From contig NZ_BCVH01000020.1 of the NCBI RefSeq assembly GCF_001591645.1, forward strand, positions 1 to 64,000: a stretch of DNA of 64,000 nucleotides, written 5' to 3'. Positions 8,827-18,535 of the stretch are shown one piece after another. This DNA comes from Robertmurraya korlensis NBRC 107688 (GTDB lineage: Bacteria; Bacillota; Bacilli; Bacillales; Cytobacillaceae). The notes under the pieces were generated by a model. It ran no database searches. It saw nothing but the letters and a program-made list of their open reading frames with translations, and was not told the origin of the DNA. The translations under genes were made by a program, and so were the position numbers. The stretch's first letter is position 1. The number at the start of each line of letters is the position of its first letter.

Positions 8827-10347
8827 TTACCTATTTGAGGTGAACTCAAGAGTGATTTTATATTTTAGCGATTTCTCTAAATGACGAATCTGTTTTTCCG
8901 CTTGATATTGTTCGACAAAAGTATTACCCATACAAGATAGATGAAAAATTAGTTCATCCTGTTTTTTATGAACCTTTATACCCTTCACTTGCATACGTTT
9001 TGATGAATCTAACGCAGAGGCTAGCTTAACCATCCCACCAGCTATTCGAATATCCTTTAATTCTCCTTTTGAGAACCATTCTACGAAGGGGGTTGAGTAT
9101 TGCTTCAAAAGTGCCCAGTTTTTATACGATGCAATCAAGGCAAGAATGAGTCTTTCCTTATGTGTAATACCGTCTATGGATTGATGCGCAAGAAGGTTAA
9201 ACGTATGCTGGCTGCTAACGTCTGGATCGACGTATTGCCCAATATAATATATGCGAGCACTTTGTTCAATTAGACGCTCACTATATCCATTTGTTTTCTT
9301 TCCGAAAATAGCAGAAAGTTCGAAGTAAATTTGTTTTGCTAGCCATGCTACATGGTCGGAATGACCTTCTTCTATTCCATAATCCCTTATTAGTTGATCG
9401 ATACTGCTTTCCAATATAAAATCAGATGGTTTCTTTCCCCTCCCTTTTTCTTTGTAAAGTATCCCCTCTCTTAGACCTCTTTTACTAAAAATAAAACGAG
9501 TGGCTTGAACATACATACATAGCATGTCAAACACTTCAAGTGCCGGAAGGATGATATCTGCTCTATCCTTTGATAGTCCCTCTAATTTTTCAATATCAGA
9601 AACCTCCATCGTTTCCATCATTCGTAAAATATTATTTAAATCATTTGGGCTCATATCATACTGATGAATTCCTGCTAATGGATAGTTTTTTACATGTTGA
9701 TGGACTTGAGCAATATTTCTAGCGCTCCCACCAATAGCTACAATGGGAACATGTTTGTTCTTTAGCCAAGGTAATGATTCTAGGGCTTCCATGACCATTT
9801 TTTGAAGGGCCATTTTTTCTTCATTTGTCATCCGGCTTCCACTCATAAACTTTTCCTTTAAAGAAACGACACCAAATGGGAAACTATGTGAATGTACAAG
9901 CGTTTTATTTTGATAATAGGTAATTTCTGTGCTTCCCCCACCAATATCAATTGTTACACCATCCTTTACTGCCGTCGTGTTCACTACGGCTAAAAAGCCA
10001 AGATAAGCTTCTTCTTCCTCACTTAAAATGTCGATGTCATATCCAACTTCTCCCATGACCTTTTCTAGAACTTCAGATTTATTCACTGCTTGTCTTATAG
10101 TTGCGGTAGCAACGCATTTTATTTCTTTTATCCCATTAAAGTCAATTATCTCTTTAAACCCCTTAAGGATCGTTAGACATTTCTGAACTCCCTGATCGGA
10201 GAGAATTTTTTCTTCATTTAAGTACTGTCTAAGCCTTGCAACAGCCTTAATATTTTCCACTTCTTTGTAGAAATTGTTTGTGGTTTCTACATATATAACT
10301 AGTCGTATCGTGTTTGATCCTATATCAATAACAGCCCACTTATTCAT
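8827..10347 (-). CDS. ppx: Exopolyphosphatase, Ppx/GppA family
   Basis: A 506-residue member of the ASKHA-fold Ppx/GppA family. The N-terminal nucleotide/phosphate motif IDIGSNTIRL starts at residue 7, and IDIGGGSTE lies near 148. The C-terminal third resembles the HD-like domain seen in longer Ppx proteins. It would remove terminal phosphate from polyphosphate or hydrolyse pppGpp; adjacency to ppk favours the former. The ATG has AAAGGAG upstream. It is divergent from ykyB. Confidence 0.9.
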   Translation of the reverse strand: MNKWAVIDIGSNTIRLVIYVETTNNFYKEVENIKAVARLRQYLNEEKILSDQGVQKCLTILKGFKEIIDFNGIKEIKCVATATIRQAVNKSEVLEKVMGEVGYDIDILSEEEEAYLGFLAVVNTTAVKDGVTIDIGGGSTEITYYQNKTLVHSHSFPFGVVSLKEKFMSGSRMTNEEKMALQKMVMEALESLPWLKNKHVPIVAIGGSARNIAQVHQHVKNYPLAGIHQYDMSPNDLNNILRMMETMEVSDIEKLEGLSKDRADIILPALEVFDMLCMYVQATRFIFSKRGLREGILYKEKGRGKKPSDFILESSIDQLIRDYGIEEGHSDHVAWLAKQIYFELSAIFGKKTNGYSERLIEQSARIYYIGQYVDPDVSSQHTFNLLAHQSIDGITHKERLILALIASYKNWALLKQYSTPFVEWFSKGELKDIRIAGGMVKLASALDSSKRMQVKGIKVHKKQDELIFHLSCMGNTFVEQYQAEKQIRHLEKSLKYKITLEFTSNR

Positions 10348-10534
10348 CTGTTCTAACTCCTTTACTAATCACTATTATATTTATTCTATTCCACGTTCGA
10401 CATTCCTCTAACCATTTAGCTTATCCATTCAATCTGGTTTTTTATAATCATTTATTCTCAACCATTTTCTTTCCAACTAAAAAAAGGTATAATAACAATA
10501 CAGTAGTTTTAACTAGTGAAAGGAGCTCAAAACC

Positions 10535-10999
10535 TTGAGTCAGGAAAAAACACATTATCCTCCTATAAAACCAACGATAGAAAACCTCTCACAGGCAATC
10601 TTCATTGTGAATCGTCATGCAAAAACTGCTCCAAATCCAAAATTTTTATATGAATTGAAGCGAAAATCCCTACAGAAGCTTATTCAGGAAGGGAAAGCTA
10701 GAAAGGAAGGCTTACATTTCTCCAACAATCCAAAATATAGCCAGCAACAATCAGATGTTCTCGTTGTGTGTGGAAACTACTCCTTCCATCTTCCCCCATC
10801 AAAACAGGACTTCGAGAATCTTCCACACTTAGGAAAATTAAATGATAATATACGAAATCCTAGAGCCGTTCTATCACTTAGTCAGGCAAAGAAACTTCTA
10901 TCTAAATACACCGGATTGAAAGAAGAGGCAAGCAACACTTTTAAGAAAAAAGGATATGAAAAGCCTGTCTTTAAAAAATTAGGTGAGAGCTATTTTTAA
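10535..10999 (+). CDS. ykyB: YkyB family protein
   Basis: A 154-residue basic soluble protein recognised as YkyB by sequence and by its position next to cheV, as in B. subtilis. Its function is unknown. It has no membrane segment and no catalytic motif that I can identify. The start is TTG at 10535, preceded by a strong AAAGGAG; there is no nearby in-frame ATG. It is followed at once by a strong terminator shared with cheV. Confidence 0.8.
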   Translation: MSQEKTHYPPIKPTIENLSQAIFIVNRHAKTAPNPKFLYELKRKSLQKLIQEGKARKEGLHFSNNPKYSQQQSDVLVVCGNYSFHLPPSKQDFENLPHLGKLNDNIRNPRAVLSLSQAKKLLSKYTGLKEEASNTFKKKGYEKPVFKKLGESYF

Positions 11000-11045
11000 A
11001 AAAAGGTGTTCCTAAAGTCTATATTTTTAGGAACACCTTTTTTTA
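10998..11045. terminator. Strong bidirectional terminator between ykyB and cheV
   Basis: A long stem, AAAAAGGTGTTCCTAAA with its complement, carries A and T tracts on either side. It separates two convergent genes. Confidence 0.9.
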
Positions 11046-11951
11046 TTATAGTATATGTTTGTCAATTAATTGAACTAATTCGGCAATTTCAGGCTTACTA
11101 ACCTGTGCATCTGCACCAACCATATGACCTTTATGGCGAAGGTCATCCGTAATTAGCGAAGAGAAAATAATAACCGGAAGTTTCGCCGTTTGACTATTTT
11201 CTTTCACTCTTTTTGTAAAATGATGTCCATCCATTTGAGGCATTTCAATATCAGTTATTACCAGCTGAACCTCATCTGTTATGTTTTTCCCTTGAGAACT
11301 GATCGTTTCTAGGTAATGAAGGGCATCTTTCCCATTTTCAAAAAACTCAATTTTATGAAACCCTGCTTCATTTAACGTATCATGAAGAAGTTTTCTTAAT
11401 AAAGGAGAATCCTCTGCCACTACTAATTTTTTTGATGATCTTTCTCTTTGTCCGAGCTTTTTCACTTGTTGAACGTTAATCCCTGTCTCAGGGTTGATTT
11501 CAACAACGATCTTTTCAAAATCAAGTAGTAATATCATTTCACCATGAAGCTTAACCACTCCAATAATCTGACTCTCTGGACCTTGGTACATCTCTGAAGG
11601 CTTTTCAATTTGGTCCCATGAAATACGGTGAATTTGTGTTACCGTATGAACGTGAAAGACTATCTTTTGTTTGTTAAATTCAGCAACAATAAATTTATCC
11701 TGTTCGGGAGATTGTGAAGGAGGAAAGCCTAAAGCATTAGCAACATTAACTACTGGTAATACTTCCCCTCTTAGTTCAATGATTCCCTCAACATGTGGAT
11801 GAGAATGAGGTACTTGAATGACTTGAACTGGATTTATTATTTCTTTTACTTTTATAACATTAATACCGAATTTATTTTTCCCGATACTAAATTCAACTAT
11901 TTCTAGTTCATTAGTTCCGCTTTCTAATAAGATTCCTTTTTTATTATCCAT
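11046..11951 (-). CDS. cheV: Chemotaxis coupling protein CheV
   Basis: A 301-residue protein with an N-terminal CheW-like coupling domain (about 12-155) and a C-terminal response-regulator receiver domain (about 172-300). The receiver has the acidic pair after KLVVAED, the phospho-acceptor Asp in LVITDIEMPQMDG and the conserved Lys in VSKPEI. CheV couples chemoreceptors to CheA and takes part in adaptation. It is a single gene here, flanked by ykyB and a DinB-family gene, close to patA as in B. subtilis. Confidence 0.93.
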   Translation of the reverse strand: MDNKKGILLESGTNELEIVEFSIGKNKFGINVIKVKEIINPVQVIQVPHSHPHVEGIIELRGEVLPVVNVANALGFPPSQSPEQDKFIVAEFNKQKIVFHVHTVTQIHRISWDQIEKPSEMYQGPESQIIGVVKLHGEMILLLDFEKIVVEINPETGINVQQVKKLGQRERSSKKLVVAEDSPLLRKLLHDTLNEAGFHKIEFFENGKDALHYLETISSQGKNITDEVQLVITDIEMPQMDGHHFTKRVKENSQTAKLPVIIFSSLITDDLRHKGHMVGADAQVSKPEIAELVQLIDKHIL

Positions 11952-12085
11952 AAACGGTTCGACCCCTTTTAACTAGCATGGTATCTGTGTTAGCATACAC
12001 ATACTATACCACGAAACCGTTGAATTAACAGTTCTCTTTTAAATAAAATATGTTACTTTTCTACCATCTTTAGACAACTAGTAAA

Positions 12086-12544
12086 CTATGAAAGTAACAC
12101 TTCTATTTGATTTTTATGATGATAGTCATGTTGAATAAAGTCTACAAAATATTCACGTATAGTAAACTGATGATCCCCTATAGAAAATGAAGTATCTAGT
12201 TCTTCTTCACTATAGGAAGTTATAATGGAGAGAAGCTCCATTCTAGTATGAATTAACTCATGTAATAATTCCGTTTTCGTGATTCCACTTTCCGCATAAT
12301 CGTGAGCCTTGTTGTTCACCGTTTGAAAATCAGGAAATGGCGGTAAACTAGCTCCTTCTTTAATGAAAGGAAATCTTTCCTCAAGTGAAAATCGATCCCA
12401 AAATAATAGATGTGATAGACAAGCAGCCATTGACCATTTTCCTTCATCGATTGGTGCAAACCATTTTTGTTCATCAACCTCATTTAGTGACTGAAACCAT
12501 TGGTTTAAGCTTTCATAAGCTTGAGTAATTTCTACCTTATTCAT
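12086..12544 (-). CDS. DinB/YfiT-like four-helix protein
   Basis: A 152-residue all-alpha protein of the DinB-like superfamily, by its length and the spacing of histidines that bind a divalent metal: one in CLSHLLFWDRF near residue 46 and others in DFIQHDYHHKNQIE near 140. Family members are metal-dependent thiol transferases or DNA-damage-induced proteins of unknown role. It is monocistronic and divergent from patA. The ATG follows AAGGGGG. Confidence 0.7.
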   Translation of the reverse strand: MNKVEITQAYESLNQWFQSLNEVDEQKWFAPIDEGKWSMAACLSHLLFWDRFSLEERFPFIKEGASLPPFPDFQTVNNKAHDYAESGITKTELLHELIHTRMELLSIITSYSEEELDTSFSIGDHQFTIREYFVDFIQHDYHHKNQIEVLLS

Positions 12545-12686
12545 ACTCTTTCCCCCTTAAAATATCTTTCCTTCTTATATACTTCCATATTAACCCAGAA
12601 GAGTCCCATTTTGATATGAAAATTGAGAGGATTTTTTCACTCTTATTCCTCAACATGATAAAATATACGAATAGGAGAGTGATCAC

Positions 12687-13841
12687 TTGGAACATATGAT
12701 TAATTCAAAAGTAAAGAACATAGAAATATCAGGAATTCGAAAGTTTTTTAATATGGTTGCAGGTACAAAGAATATGATTTCATTAACTCTTGGCCAACCA
12801 GATTTCCCTACTCCTGAGCATGTAAAAGAAGCTGGAAAACGAGCAATTGATGAAAATTATACTACATATACGCATAATGCGGGATACATTGAATTACGTA
12901 CAGCAGCAGCTCAATTTGTCCAGTCTAAATACGATTTAACTTACAATCCGGAAGATGAAATCATTATTACCTCTGGAGCAAGCGAAGCGATTGATATTAC
13001 GTTTCGAACGATATTAGAGGAAGGTGTCGAGGTTATTTTACCTGGACCTGTATACCCTGGCTACGAGCCAATTATCAAATTATGTGGAGCAGCCCCCGTA
13101 TATGCAGATACAAGACAGAACAATTTCCGAATGACTGCTGATATTATAAGAAACTATATCACTGACAAAACTCGTTGTATCGTCTTGCCTTATCCATCCA
13201 ACCCTACTGGAGTAAGTTTAACAAGGGAAGAACTTATCGATATTGCAGAATTACTGAGAGACAAAGATATATTTGTATTAGCAGATGAAATATACAGTGA
13301 ATTAGTGTTTGATCATAAACACTTTTCCATCGGTACGATTTTAAAAGAAAAAACGATTGTCATTAATGGCCTTTCAAAATCACACTCAATGACCGGTTGG
13401 CGAATTGGAATGCTTTTTGCTCCTAGTTCGATAACCGAACATATTTTAAAGGTTCACCAATATAATGTTTCTTGTGCCACGTCTGTTTCTCAGATGGCTG
13501 CTTTACAAGCACTTACAGTAGGAGTTAATGATGCTGATGAAATGAAACACGCATATTTGGAACGAAGAGAGTTTGTGAATGAGCGATTGAACAAGATGAA
13601 TTTATCAGTCGTGAAACCAGATGGAGCCTTCTATTTCTTTGTTAAGCTCCCCAATGCATTTCCGAATTCATTTGACTTCGCCCTTCAATTAGTAAAAGAA
13701 CGAGGAGTAGCAGTTGTTCCAGGAAGTGCATTTTCTCCGCTGGGCGAGGGATATATACGTATTTCGTTTGCGTATTCAATGGAAGTACTTGCTGAAGCCT
13801 TGGATAGACTTGAGGCATTTCTAAAAGATCATCAGTTGTAA
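12687..13841 (+). CDS. patA: PLP-dependent aminotransferase PatA
   Basis: A 384-residue class I/II aminotransferase. The PLP lysine lies in GLSKSHSMTGWRIG, with DEIYSEL and YPSNPTG upstream as in the fold-type I family. B. subtilis PatA is the N-acetyl-L,L-diaminopimelate aminotransferase of lysine and peptidoglycan precursor synthesis. The position next to cheV matches. The start is TTG at 12687, about 9 nt after AGGAGAG; an ATG three codons later would be too far. A strong terminator follows. Confidence 0.85.
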   Translation: MEHMINSKVKNIEISGIRKFFNMVAGTKNMISLTLGQPDFPTPEHVKEAGKRAIDENYTTYTHNAGYIELRTAAAQFVQSKYDLTYNPEDEIIITSGASEAIDITFRTILEEGVEVILPGPVYPGYEPIIKLCGAAPVYADTRQNNFRMTADIIRNYITDKTRCIVLPYPSNPTGVSLTREELIDIAELLRDKDIFVLADEIYSELVFDHKHFSIGTILKEKTIVINGLSKSHSMTGWRIGMLFAPSSITEHILKVHQYNVSCATSVSQMAALQALTVGVNDADEMKHAYLERREFVNERLNKMNLSVVKPDGAFYFFVKLPNAFPNSFDFALQLVKERGVAVVPGSAFSPLGEGYIRISFAYSMEVLAEALDRLEAFLKDHQL

Positions 13842-13848
13842 AAATAGA

Positions 13849-13880
13849 AAAAACGAGCTCAGATTCGAGCTCGTTTTTTT
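13849..13880. terminator. Bidirectional terminator between patA and ykwC
   Basis: ACGAGCTC/GAGCTCGT arms around a 6-nt loop, with A and T tracts outside, separate two convergent genes. Confidence 0.88.
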
Positions 13881-14754
13881 ACTGCCAATATTTATAAAGA
13901 GCCTGAGTACCACTCTCTTCCTCGCCTTGCTCCGCGAGCTTCTCGTATAGTGATTTAGCAAGTGCCAAGCCAGGAGTCATCATTCCCATTTGCTCTGCCT
14001 CGTTTAAAGCAATCGTCATATCTTTAATAAAATGTTTTATATAAAATCCAGGAGAAAAATCTCCTCCAATCATCCTTGGGGCGAGATTTGAAAGAGACCA
14101 GCTTCCTGCTGCTCCAGAAGAAATACTTTGGAGTACAGTAGTCGGGTCAAGTCCAGCCTTTTCCGCGTATACCACCGCTTCACATACACCCAGCATATTA
14201 GATGCGATGGCAATTTGGTTACACATTTTTGTATGTTGTCCTGCACCAGCGCTTCCTTGATATACAATATTGCTACCTAATACCTGAAATACAGGCTGCA
14301 ATGTATCAAATACTTCTTGGTCTCCACCAACCATAATGGAAAGTTTGCCTTCTCTTGCTCCAATATCCCCCCCTGAAACAGGAGCGTCTACAACATAAAG
14401 GCCTTTTTTCTTAGACTCACTATATATTTTTTTTGCCAATGTTGGAGTAGAGGTTGTCATATCTATTAAGAAAGTACCTTGCCTACTCATATGTACAATT
14501 CCATTTTCTCCAAGATAGATTTGTTCAACGTCAGATGGATATCCAACCATTGTTATGATGATATCTGCCTTTTTGGCGAGAGTCTCTGGTGATTCCAGCC
14601 AAACTACCCCTTCATCTAATATGTCTAGGGCTTTTTCTTTGGTACGGGTGTATGCAACGACCTTATAACCTGCTTTTAATAGATTTCTCGCCATACTTTT
14701 CCCCATAACACCTAATCCAATAAACCCAATTGTACTATCTGCCTTCAGCTCCAT
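13879..14754 (-). CDS. ykwC: Beta-hydroxyacid dehydrogenase YkwC (3-hydroxyisobutyrate dehydrogenase family)
   Basis: A protein of 291 residues: N-terminal NAD(P)-binding Rossmann domain (GFIGLGVMGKSMARNL), substrate-binding loop DAPVSGGDIGA, and catalytic Lys in GAGQHTKMCNQ. The family oxidises beta-hydroxyacids; the substrate here is unknown. The frame extends to 14793, but the start at 14754 is preferred because GGGAG lies 8 nt before it and length then matches B. subtilis YkwC. It lies downstream of a lipoprotein gene on the same strand. Confidence 0.85.
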   Translation of the reverse strand: MELKADSTIGFIGLGVMGKSMARNLLKAGYKVVAYTRTKEKALDILDEGVVWLESPETLAKKADIIITMVGYPSDVEQIYLGENGIVHMSRQGTFLIDMTTSTPTLAKKIYSESKKKGLYVVDAPVSGGDIGAREGKLSIMVGGDQEVFDTLQPVFQVLGSNIVYQGSAGAGQHTKMCNQIAIASNMLGVCEAVVYAEKAGLDPTTVLQSISSGAAGSWSLSNLAPRMIGGDFSPGFYIKHFIKDMTIALNEAEQMGMMTPGLALAKSLYEKLAEQGEEESGTQALYKYWQ

Positions 14755-14820
14755 ACTCACATCTCCCTTTAGAAATAAGTAGTATTTTATCACTTATTTC
14801 CAATTAGTTCAAAGAGATGA

Positions 14821-15270
14821 CTACAACTGAGATTGGAAGTTTTGTACATATCCCGCAACAATCATATCATCTTCATTAAAAATTTGTACCATAACTGCTT
14901 TCTCTTGTTGAATCATCTCTTCTAATACAAAAGTATGTAAATCAATTTGTAAGGGGATTGGATCCATTGAAAGATAAACTTCTTCCTGATTTCCTACATG
15001 TAGTAATTTTCCCTCATGAACATACTGCTCACCGTAATAAATTTCTGTTGTTCCTAATGCTTTTGCCAATTGTTTATTTTGGATTAGGACTTTTACTTTG
15101 TACATATCTTCATCAGAAAATAATCTCTCATCAAATTTAAATCGAAATTGAAGCTCATTGTTTTTCGTAAGTAAAACATCTGCATACTGATTAATAAACG
15201 ATTGTTTTTGGCTTCCTTCACATGCTGCTAGAATGAATGAACAAAACAATAATAAAATGGCTTTCTTCAT
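14821..15270 (-). CDS. Putative lipoprotein, unknown function
   Basis: A 149-residue protein with a lipoprotein signal: a hydrophobic stretch then LAAC, so the mature protein starts at Cys 17 and is membrane-anchored outside the cell. The rest is a single soluble domain without recognised motifs. The start is placed at the second ATG (15270), 6 nt after AAGGAGG; the first ATG abuts the ribosome site. It lies about 65 bp upstream of ykwC on the same strand and may be cotranscribed. Confidence 0.7.
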   Translation of the reverse strand: MKKAILLLFCSFILAACEGSQKQSFINQYADVLLTKNNELQFRFKFDERLFSDEDMYKVKVLIQNKQLAKALGTTEIYYGEQYVHEGKLLHVGNQEEVYLSMDPIPLQIDLHTFVLEEMIQQEKAVMVQIFNEDDMIVAGYVQNFQSQL

Positions 15271-15406
15271 AATCATCCTCCTTTATCACTTACCTTTGCC
15301 AAGAAATAAAAAGTATAAACAGTCATTTAAAAAGTTTACAAATAGACATTGTTTGACTATACAACTCCATTCATTTTACAATCAGGAAAAAGAAGGGAGA
15401 ATAGGT

Positions 15407-16084
15407 ATGTATTATAAAGAACTGTATGTCTTTAATTCTTCAACACCCACAAAAGCAATCATTCGAACATATACAAAAGATGATTTTCAAGAACTAATTC
15501 GGATTCAACAAGAGGCATTTCCTCCTCCCTTTCCATCTGAGCTATGGTGGAACGAAGAACAGTTAACCAATCATGTCGACCGATTCCCTGAAGGAGCATT
15601 ATGTGTAGAGGTGGCAGGGAAAATCTGTGGTTCTATTACGGGATTAATTACTACATTTAATAAAAATCATCCGGATCATACCTGGGCTGAAGCTACTGAT
15701 AATGGATATATTACCAACCACAGAGCTGATGGAGACACCTTGTACATAGTAGATATTTGTATCTCTCCCACTTATAGAAAGTTAGGGTTAGGAAAATGGC
15801 TTATGCAATCGATGTATGAAACAGTAGTCCAACTTAAGCTCGAACGCTTACTAGGAGGTGGCAGGATGCCCGGGTACCAAATGCAAGCGAATCAACTTTC
15901 GGTGGATGAATATGTAGAGAGGCTGATTCAAGGAAAATTAAAAGATCCGGTCATCACCTTTTTATTAAGATGTGGAAGAACACCAGTTGTAGCTGTGAAG
16001 GATTATTTAGAGGATGAACAATCATTAAATTACGGACTTCTGATGGAATGGAAAAACCCGTTTCTTACAAAAAGACCCAACTGA
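15407..16084 (+). CDS. ykwB: GNAT family N-acetyltransferase YkwB-like
   Basis: A 225-residue protein of the GNAT fold. The acetyl-CoA-binding motif A is DICISPTYRKLGLGKWLM (R-x-x-G-x-G type), near residues 124-141. The target is unknown. The frame opens further upstream at 15233, but that extension crosses the divergent lipoprotein promoter. The ATG at 15407 follows AAGGGAGAATAGGT, so it is the likely start. The gene sits beside ykwC as in B. subtilis and converges on ptsI through a shared terminator. Confidence 0.8.
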   Translation: MYYKELYVFNSSTPTKAIIRTYTKDDFQELIRIQQEAFPPPFPSELWWNEEQLTNHVDRFPEGALCVEVAGKICGSITGLITTFNKNHPDHTWAEATDNGYITNHRADGDTLYIVDICISPTYRKLGLGKWLMQSMYETVVQLKLERLLGGGRMPGYQMQANQLSVDEYVERLIQGKLKDPVITFLLRCGRTPVVAVKDYLEDEQSLNYGLLMEWKNPFLTKRPN

Positions 16085-16106
16085 TTGAATCAGTTGGGTT
16101 TCTTTT
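16069..16106. terminator. Bidirectional terminator between ykwB and ptsI
   Basis: A 12-bp stem ACCCAACTGATT with its complement (16075-16099) has T tracts on the plus side and on the minus side (CTTTTTG). It overlaps the end of ykwB. Confidence 0.88.
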
Positions 16107-17821
16107 TAGCGTTGGGTTGCTTTGGCTACTGCCTCTAACACTTCTTCCGTTGTGCTCATTTGAAGCACTTCAGAAGCTAACTTTTCCATATCTACTTTAG
16201 ACAAGTTACGGATTTGAGAGCGAGCTTTTAGGATAGAAGTTGCACTCATTGAGAACTCATCTAATCCTAACCCAAGGAGAACAGGAATCGCTTGCTCGTC
16301 CCCAGCCATCTCTCCACACATTCCAGTCCACTTACCTTCTTTATGTGCAGCGTCGATGACCATTTTTACTAAACGTAAAATAGCTGGATTGTATGGCTGA
16401 TACAAGTAAGAAACTCTTTCGTTCATACGGTCTGCAGCCATTGTATATTGAATTAAATCATTTGTTCCGATACTAAAGAAATCTACTTCTTTTGCAAACT
16501 GATCAGCAATGACAGCAGTAGAAGGGATTTCTACCATGATTCCTAATTCAATCTTCTCTGATACAGCAACTCCTTCAGCTTGAAGCTTTTGACGCTCTTC
16601 TTCAAGAATTGCTTTTCCTTGACGGAATTCAGATAAAGTTGCGATCATTGGGAACATAATTTTTAGGTTTCCATATACACTTGCACGAAGAAGTGCACGA
16701 AGCTGTGTACGGAACATCCCTTGCTCTTCAAGACATAAACGAATCGCACGGAAGCCTAAGAAAGGATTCATTTCCTTCGGTAAATTTAAGTATGGAAGTT
16801 CTTTGTCTCCACCAATGTCTAACGTACGAACAACAACAGGCTTACCATCCATTCCTTCAAGAACGGCTTTGTAAGATTCAAACTGCTCCTCTTCCGTTGG
16901 AAGTTGGTCACGACCCATGTATAGGAATTCAGTACGGTAAAGCCCTACTGCTTCACCACCGTTGTTAATAACACCTTTTAGATCTTTAGGCGTACCAATA
17001 TTTGCAGCAAGCTCTACATGATGGCCATCTGAAGTGACAGTCTGTTCATTAACAAGCTTGGCCCATTCAGCCTTTTGAGCTTCAAAAGCTGCATGCTCGG
17101 ACTTGAAACGATCTACTTCCTCAGCAGTTGGGTTGATGTAAACTTGTCCATTAAGTCCATCTACAATTACAAGGTCACCGTTTTTAATTTCCTCAGTCGC
17201 TGTTTTTGTACCTACTACTGCAGGAATTTCCATTGAGCGAGCCATAATTGCAGAGTGAGATGTTCTACCACCGATGTCAGTTGTAAAGCCTTTCACAAAT
17301 TGACGATTTAATTGTGCTGTGTCTGATGGTGTAAGATCTTCAGCAACGATAATTACTTCTTCTGAAATCATACTTGGGTTAACAATTTGCACACCAAGTA
17401 AATGAGAAAGAACGCGTTTTGTTACATCGCGAATATCAGCAGCTCTTTCCTTCATGTATTCATTGTCCATTGACTCAAACATCGCTACAAACATATCAGC
17501 TGTTTCTTTTAAAGCAAATTCAGCATTTACTTTATCCGTTTTGATTTTATCTTCAATTGGAGAAACAAGCTCTGGATCACTTAGTACGAGCAAGTGCGCT
17601 TCAAAAATAGCTGCCTTATCAGCACCCAATTCAACTTTTGCCTTGTCTCTGATACCTTCTAGTTCAACCTTTGATTGACTAAGTGCCGCACGGAAACGAT
17701 CGATTTCAACTGAATCGTTATCGATAGACTTTTTTGTAAAGGTTAAATCCGGTTCTACTAAACGGTATGCTTTTGCGATTGCTATTCCGCTAGATGCAGC
17801 AATTCCATTTAAAAATTTCAT
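16106..17821 (-). CDS. ptsI: PTS enzyme I (phosphoenolpyruvate-protein phosphotransferase)
   Basis: A 571-residue enzyme I, the usual length. The phosphorylated histidine is in [17 protein letters not shown] near residue 189. The C-terminal PEP-binding barrel shows [25 protein letters not shown] and the active-site cysteine in [11 protein letters not shown]. It transfers phosphate from PEP to HPr in the cytoplasm. It starts 2 nt after ptsH, so the pair is translationally coupled. ptsG, which heads this operon in B. subtilis, is absent. Confidence 0.97.
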   Translation of the reverse strand: MKFLNGIAASSGIAIAKAYRLVEPDLTFTKKSIDNDSVEIDRFRAALSQSKVELEGIRDKAKVELGADKAAIFEAHLLVLSDPELVSPIEDKIKTDKVNAEFALKETADMFVAMFESMDNEYMKERAADIRDVTKRVLSHLLGVQIVNPSMISEEVIIVAEDLTPSDTAQLNRQFVKGFTTDIGGRTSHSAIMARSMEIPAVVGTKTATEEIKNGDLVIVDGLNGQVYINPTAEEVDRFKSEHAAFEAQKAEWAKLVNEQTVTSDGHHVELAANIGTPKDLKGVINNGGEAVGLYRTEFLYMGRDQLPTEEEQFESYKAVLEGMDGKPVVVRTLDIGGDKELPYLNLPKEMNPFLGFRAIRLCLEEQGMFRTQLRALLRASVYGNLKIMFPMIATLSEFRQGKAILEEERQKLQAEGVAVSEKIELGIMVEIPSTAVIADQFAKEVDFFSIGTNDLIQYTMAADRMNERVSYLYQPYNPAILRLVKMVIDAAHKEGKWTGMCGEMAGDEQAIPVLLGLGLDEFSMSATSILKARSQIRNLSKVDMEKLASEVLQMSTTEEVLEAVAKATQR

Positions 17822-17823
17822 TT

Positions 17824-18087
17824 TTATGCTAAACCTTCTTTTTTCAAAGTTTCTTCAAGACTTGCTAGAGCTTCTTGCTCATCTCCACCTACTGCAGAAA
17901 TAGTAATGTCAGCTCCTTGTCCAACTCCTAGAGACATAACACCCATAATTGACTTAAGGTTTACTTTTTTCCCTTTGTACTCAAGGTTGATATCGGAATC
18001 GAACTTGCTAGCTGCTTGTACTAGTAAAGTTGCAGGACGAGCGTGGATTCCTGTTTCAGCTATAATTTTAAATTGTTTTTCTGCCAT
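17824..18087 (-). CDS. ptsH: Phosphocarrier protein HPr
   Basis: An 87-residue HPr. His15 (GIHARPAT) is the phosphorylation site for enzyme I; Ser46 ([11 protein letters not shown]) is the HPr kinase site used in CcpA-dependent catabolite control. It forms an operon with ptsI. A long 5' region carries a cre-like element about 280 bp upstream, but I could not assign a confident promoter to ptsH itself. Confidence 0.97.
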   Translation of the reverse strand: MAEKQFKIIAETGIHARPATLLVQAASKFDSDINLEYKGKKVNLKSIMGVMSLGVGQGADITISAVGGDEQEALASLEETLKKEGLA

Positions 18088-18362
18088 TGGTTAATCAAAC
18101 TCCTTTTTCCTATATATGATTGCTAAGATGTTTCTCGTTAATTGTCTAATTCCTTCACTTTATCCTAATTATTCCGACATTGAAATTTACAACATACTTT
18201 AGTATTTTTTCCATTGTCCTTTTTATTCATTAAATATAGCTAGCGCCGACTAAAGTTCTTAGGCCATCAGACAATCGACATCTCAAAAAAAAGAATAGCA
18301 TTTCCTTAGCGTGTATACAATGAAAAACCCACAATTGTAGAGGAATTTTCACAGTTTTTTTA

Positions 18363-18376
18363 TTTAACCGCTTACA
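18363..18376 (-). promoter_or_regulatory. cre-like CcpA site between ptsH and the PilZ gene
   Basis: On the minus strand TGTAAGCGGTTAAA matches the cre consensus TGWAANCGNTNWCA at every fixed position except the C at 13. It lies in the 448-bp gap between ptsH and the divergent PilZ gene, about 90 bp upstream of the PilZ -35 box. Apart from this site and the PilZ promoter I see no gene in the gap. Confidence 0.5.
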
Positions 18377-18461
18377 TTTTTACTCATTATATTTAAATTT
18401 TCCAACATGAGTTAGAATGGTAAAAATTATCCAACAGCTTAATTTCATACAAACAAAATAC

Positions 18462-18490
18462 TTGTAATCAATAAATTGAAAATGTATGAT
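18462..18490 (+). promoter_or_regulatory. Candidate sigma-A promoter of the PilZ gene
   Basis: TTGTAA (18462-18467), a 17-nt spacer and TATGAT (18485-18490) form a sigma-A-type promoter. The transcript would begin near 18497. This excludes the upstream ATG codons and supports the GTG start at 18536. Confidence 0.55.
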
Positions 18491-18535
18491 TTTAGTAATA
18501 GTTCATTTGTAACATTTTCTTTCAAGGTGATAGTA

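Noticed and set aside
15233-15406. N-terminal extension of the GNAT gene
   Set aside because: It crosses the divergent lipoprotein start and lacks a ribosome site; the ATG at 15407 has one.
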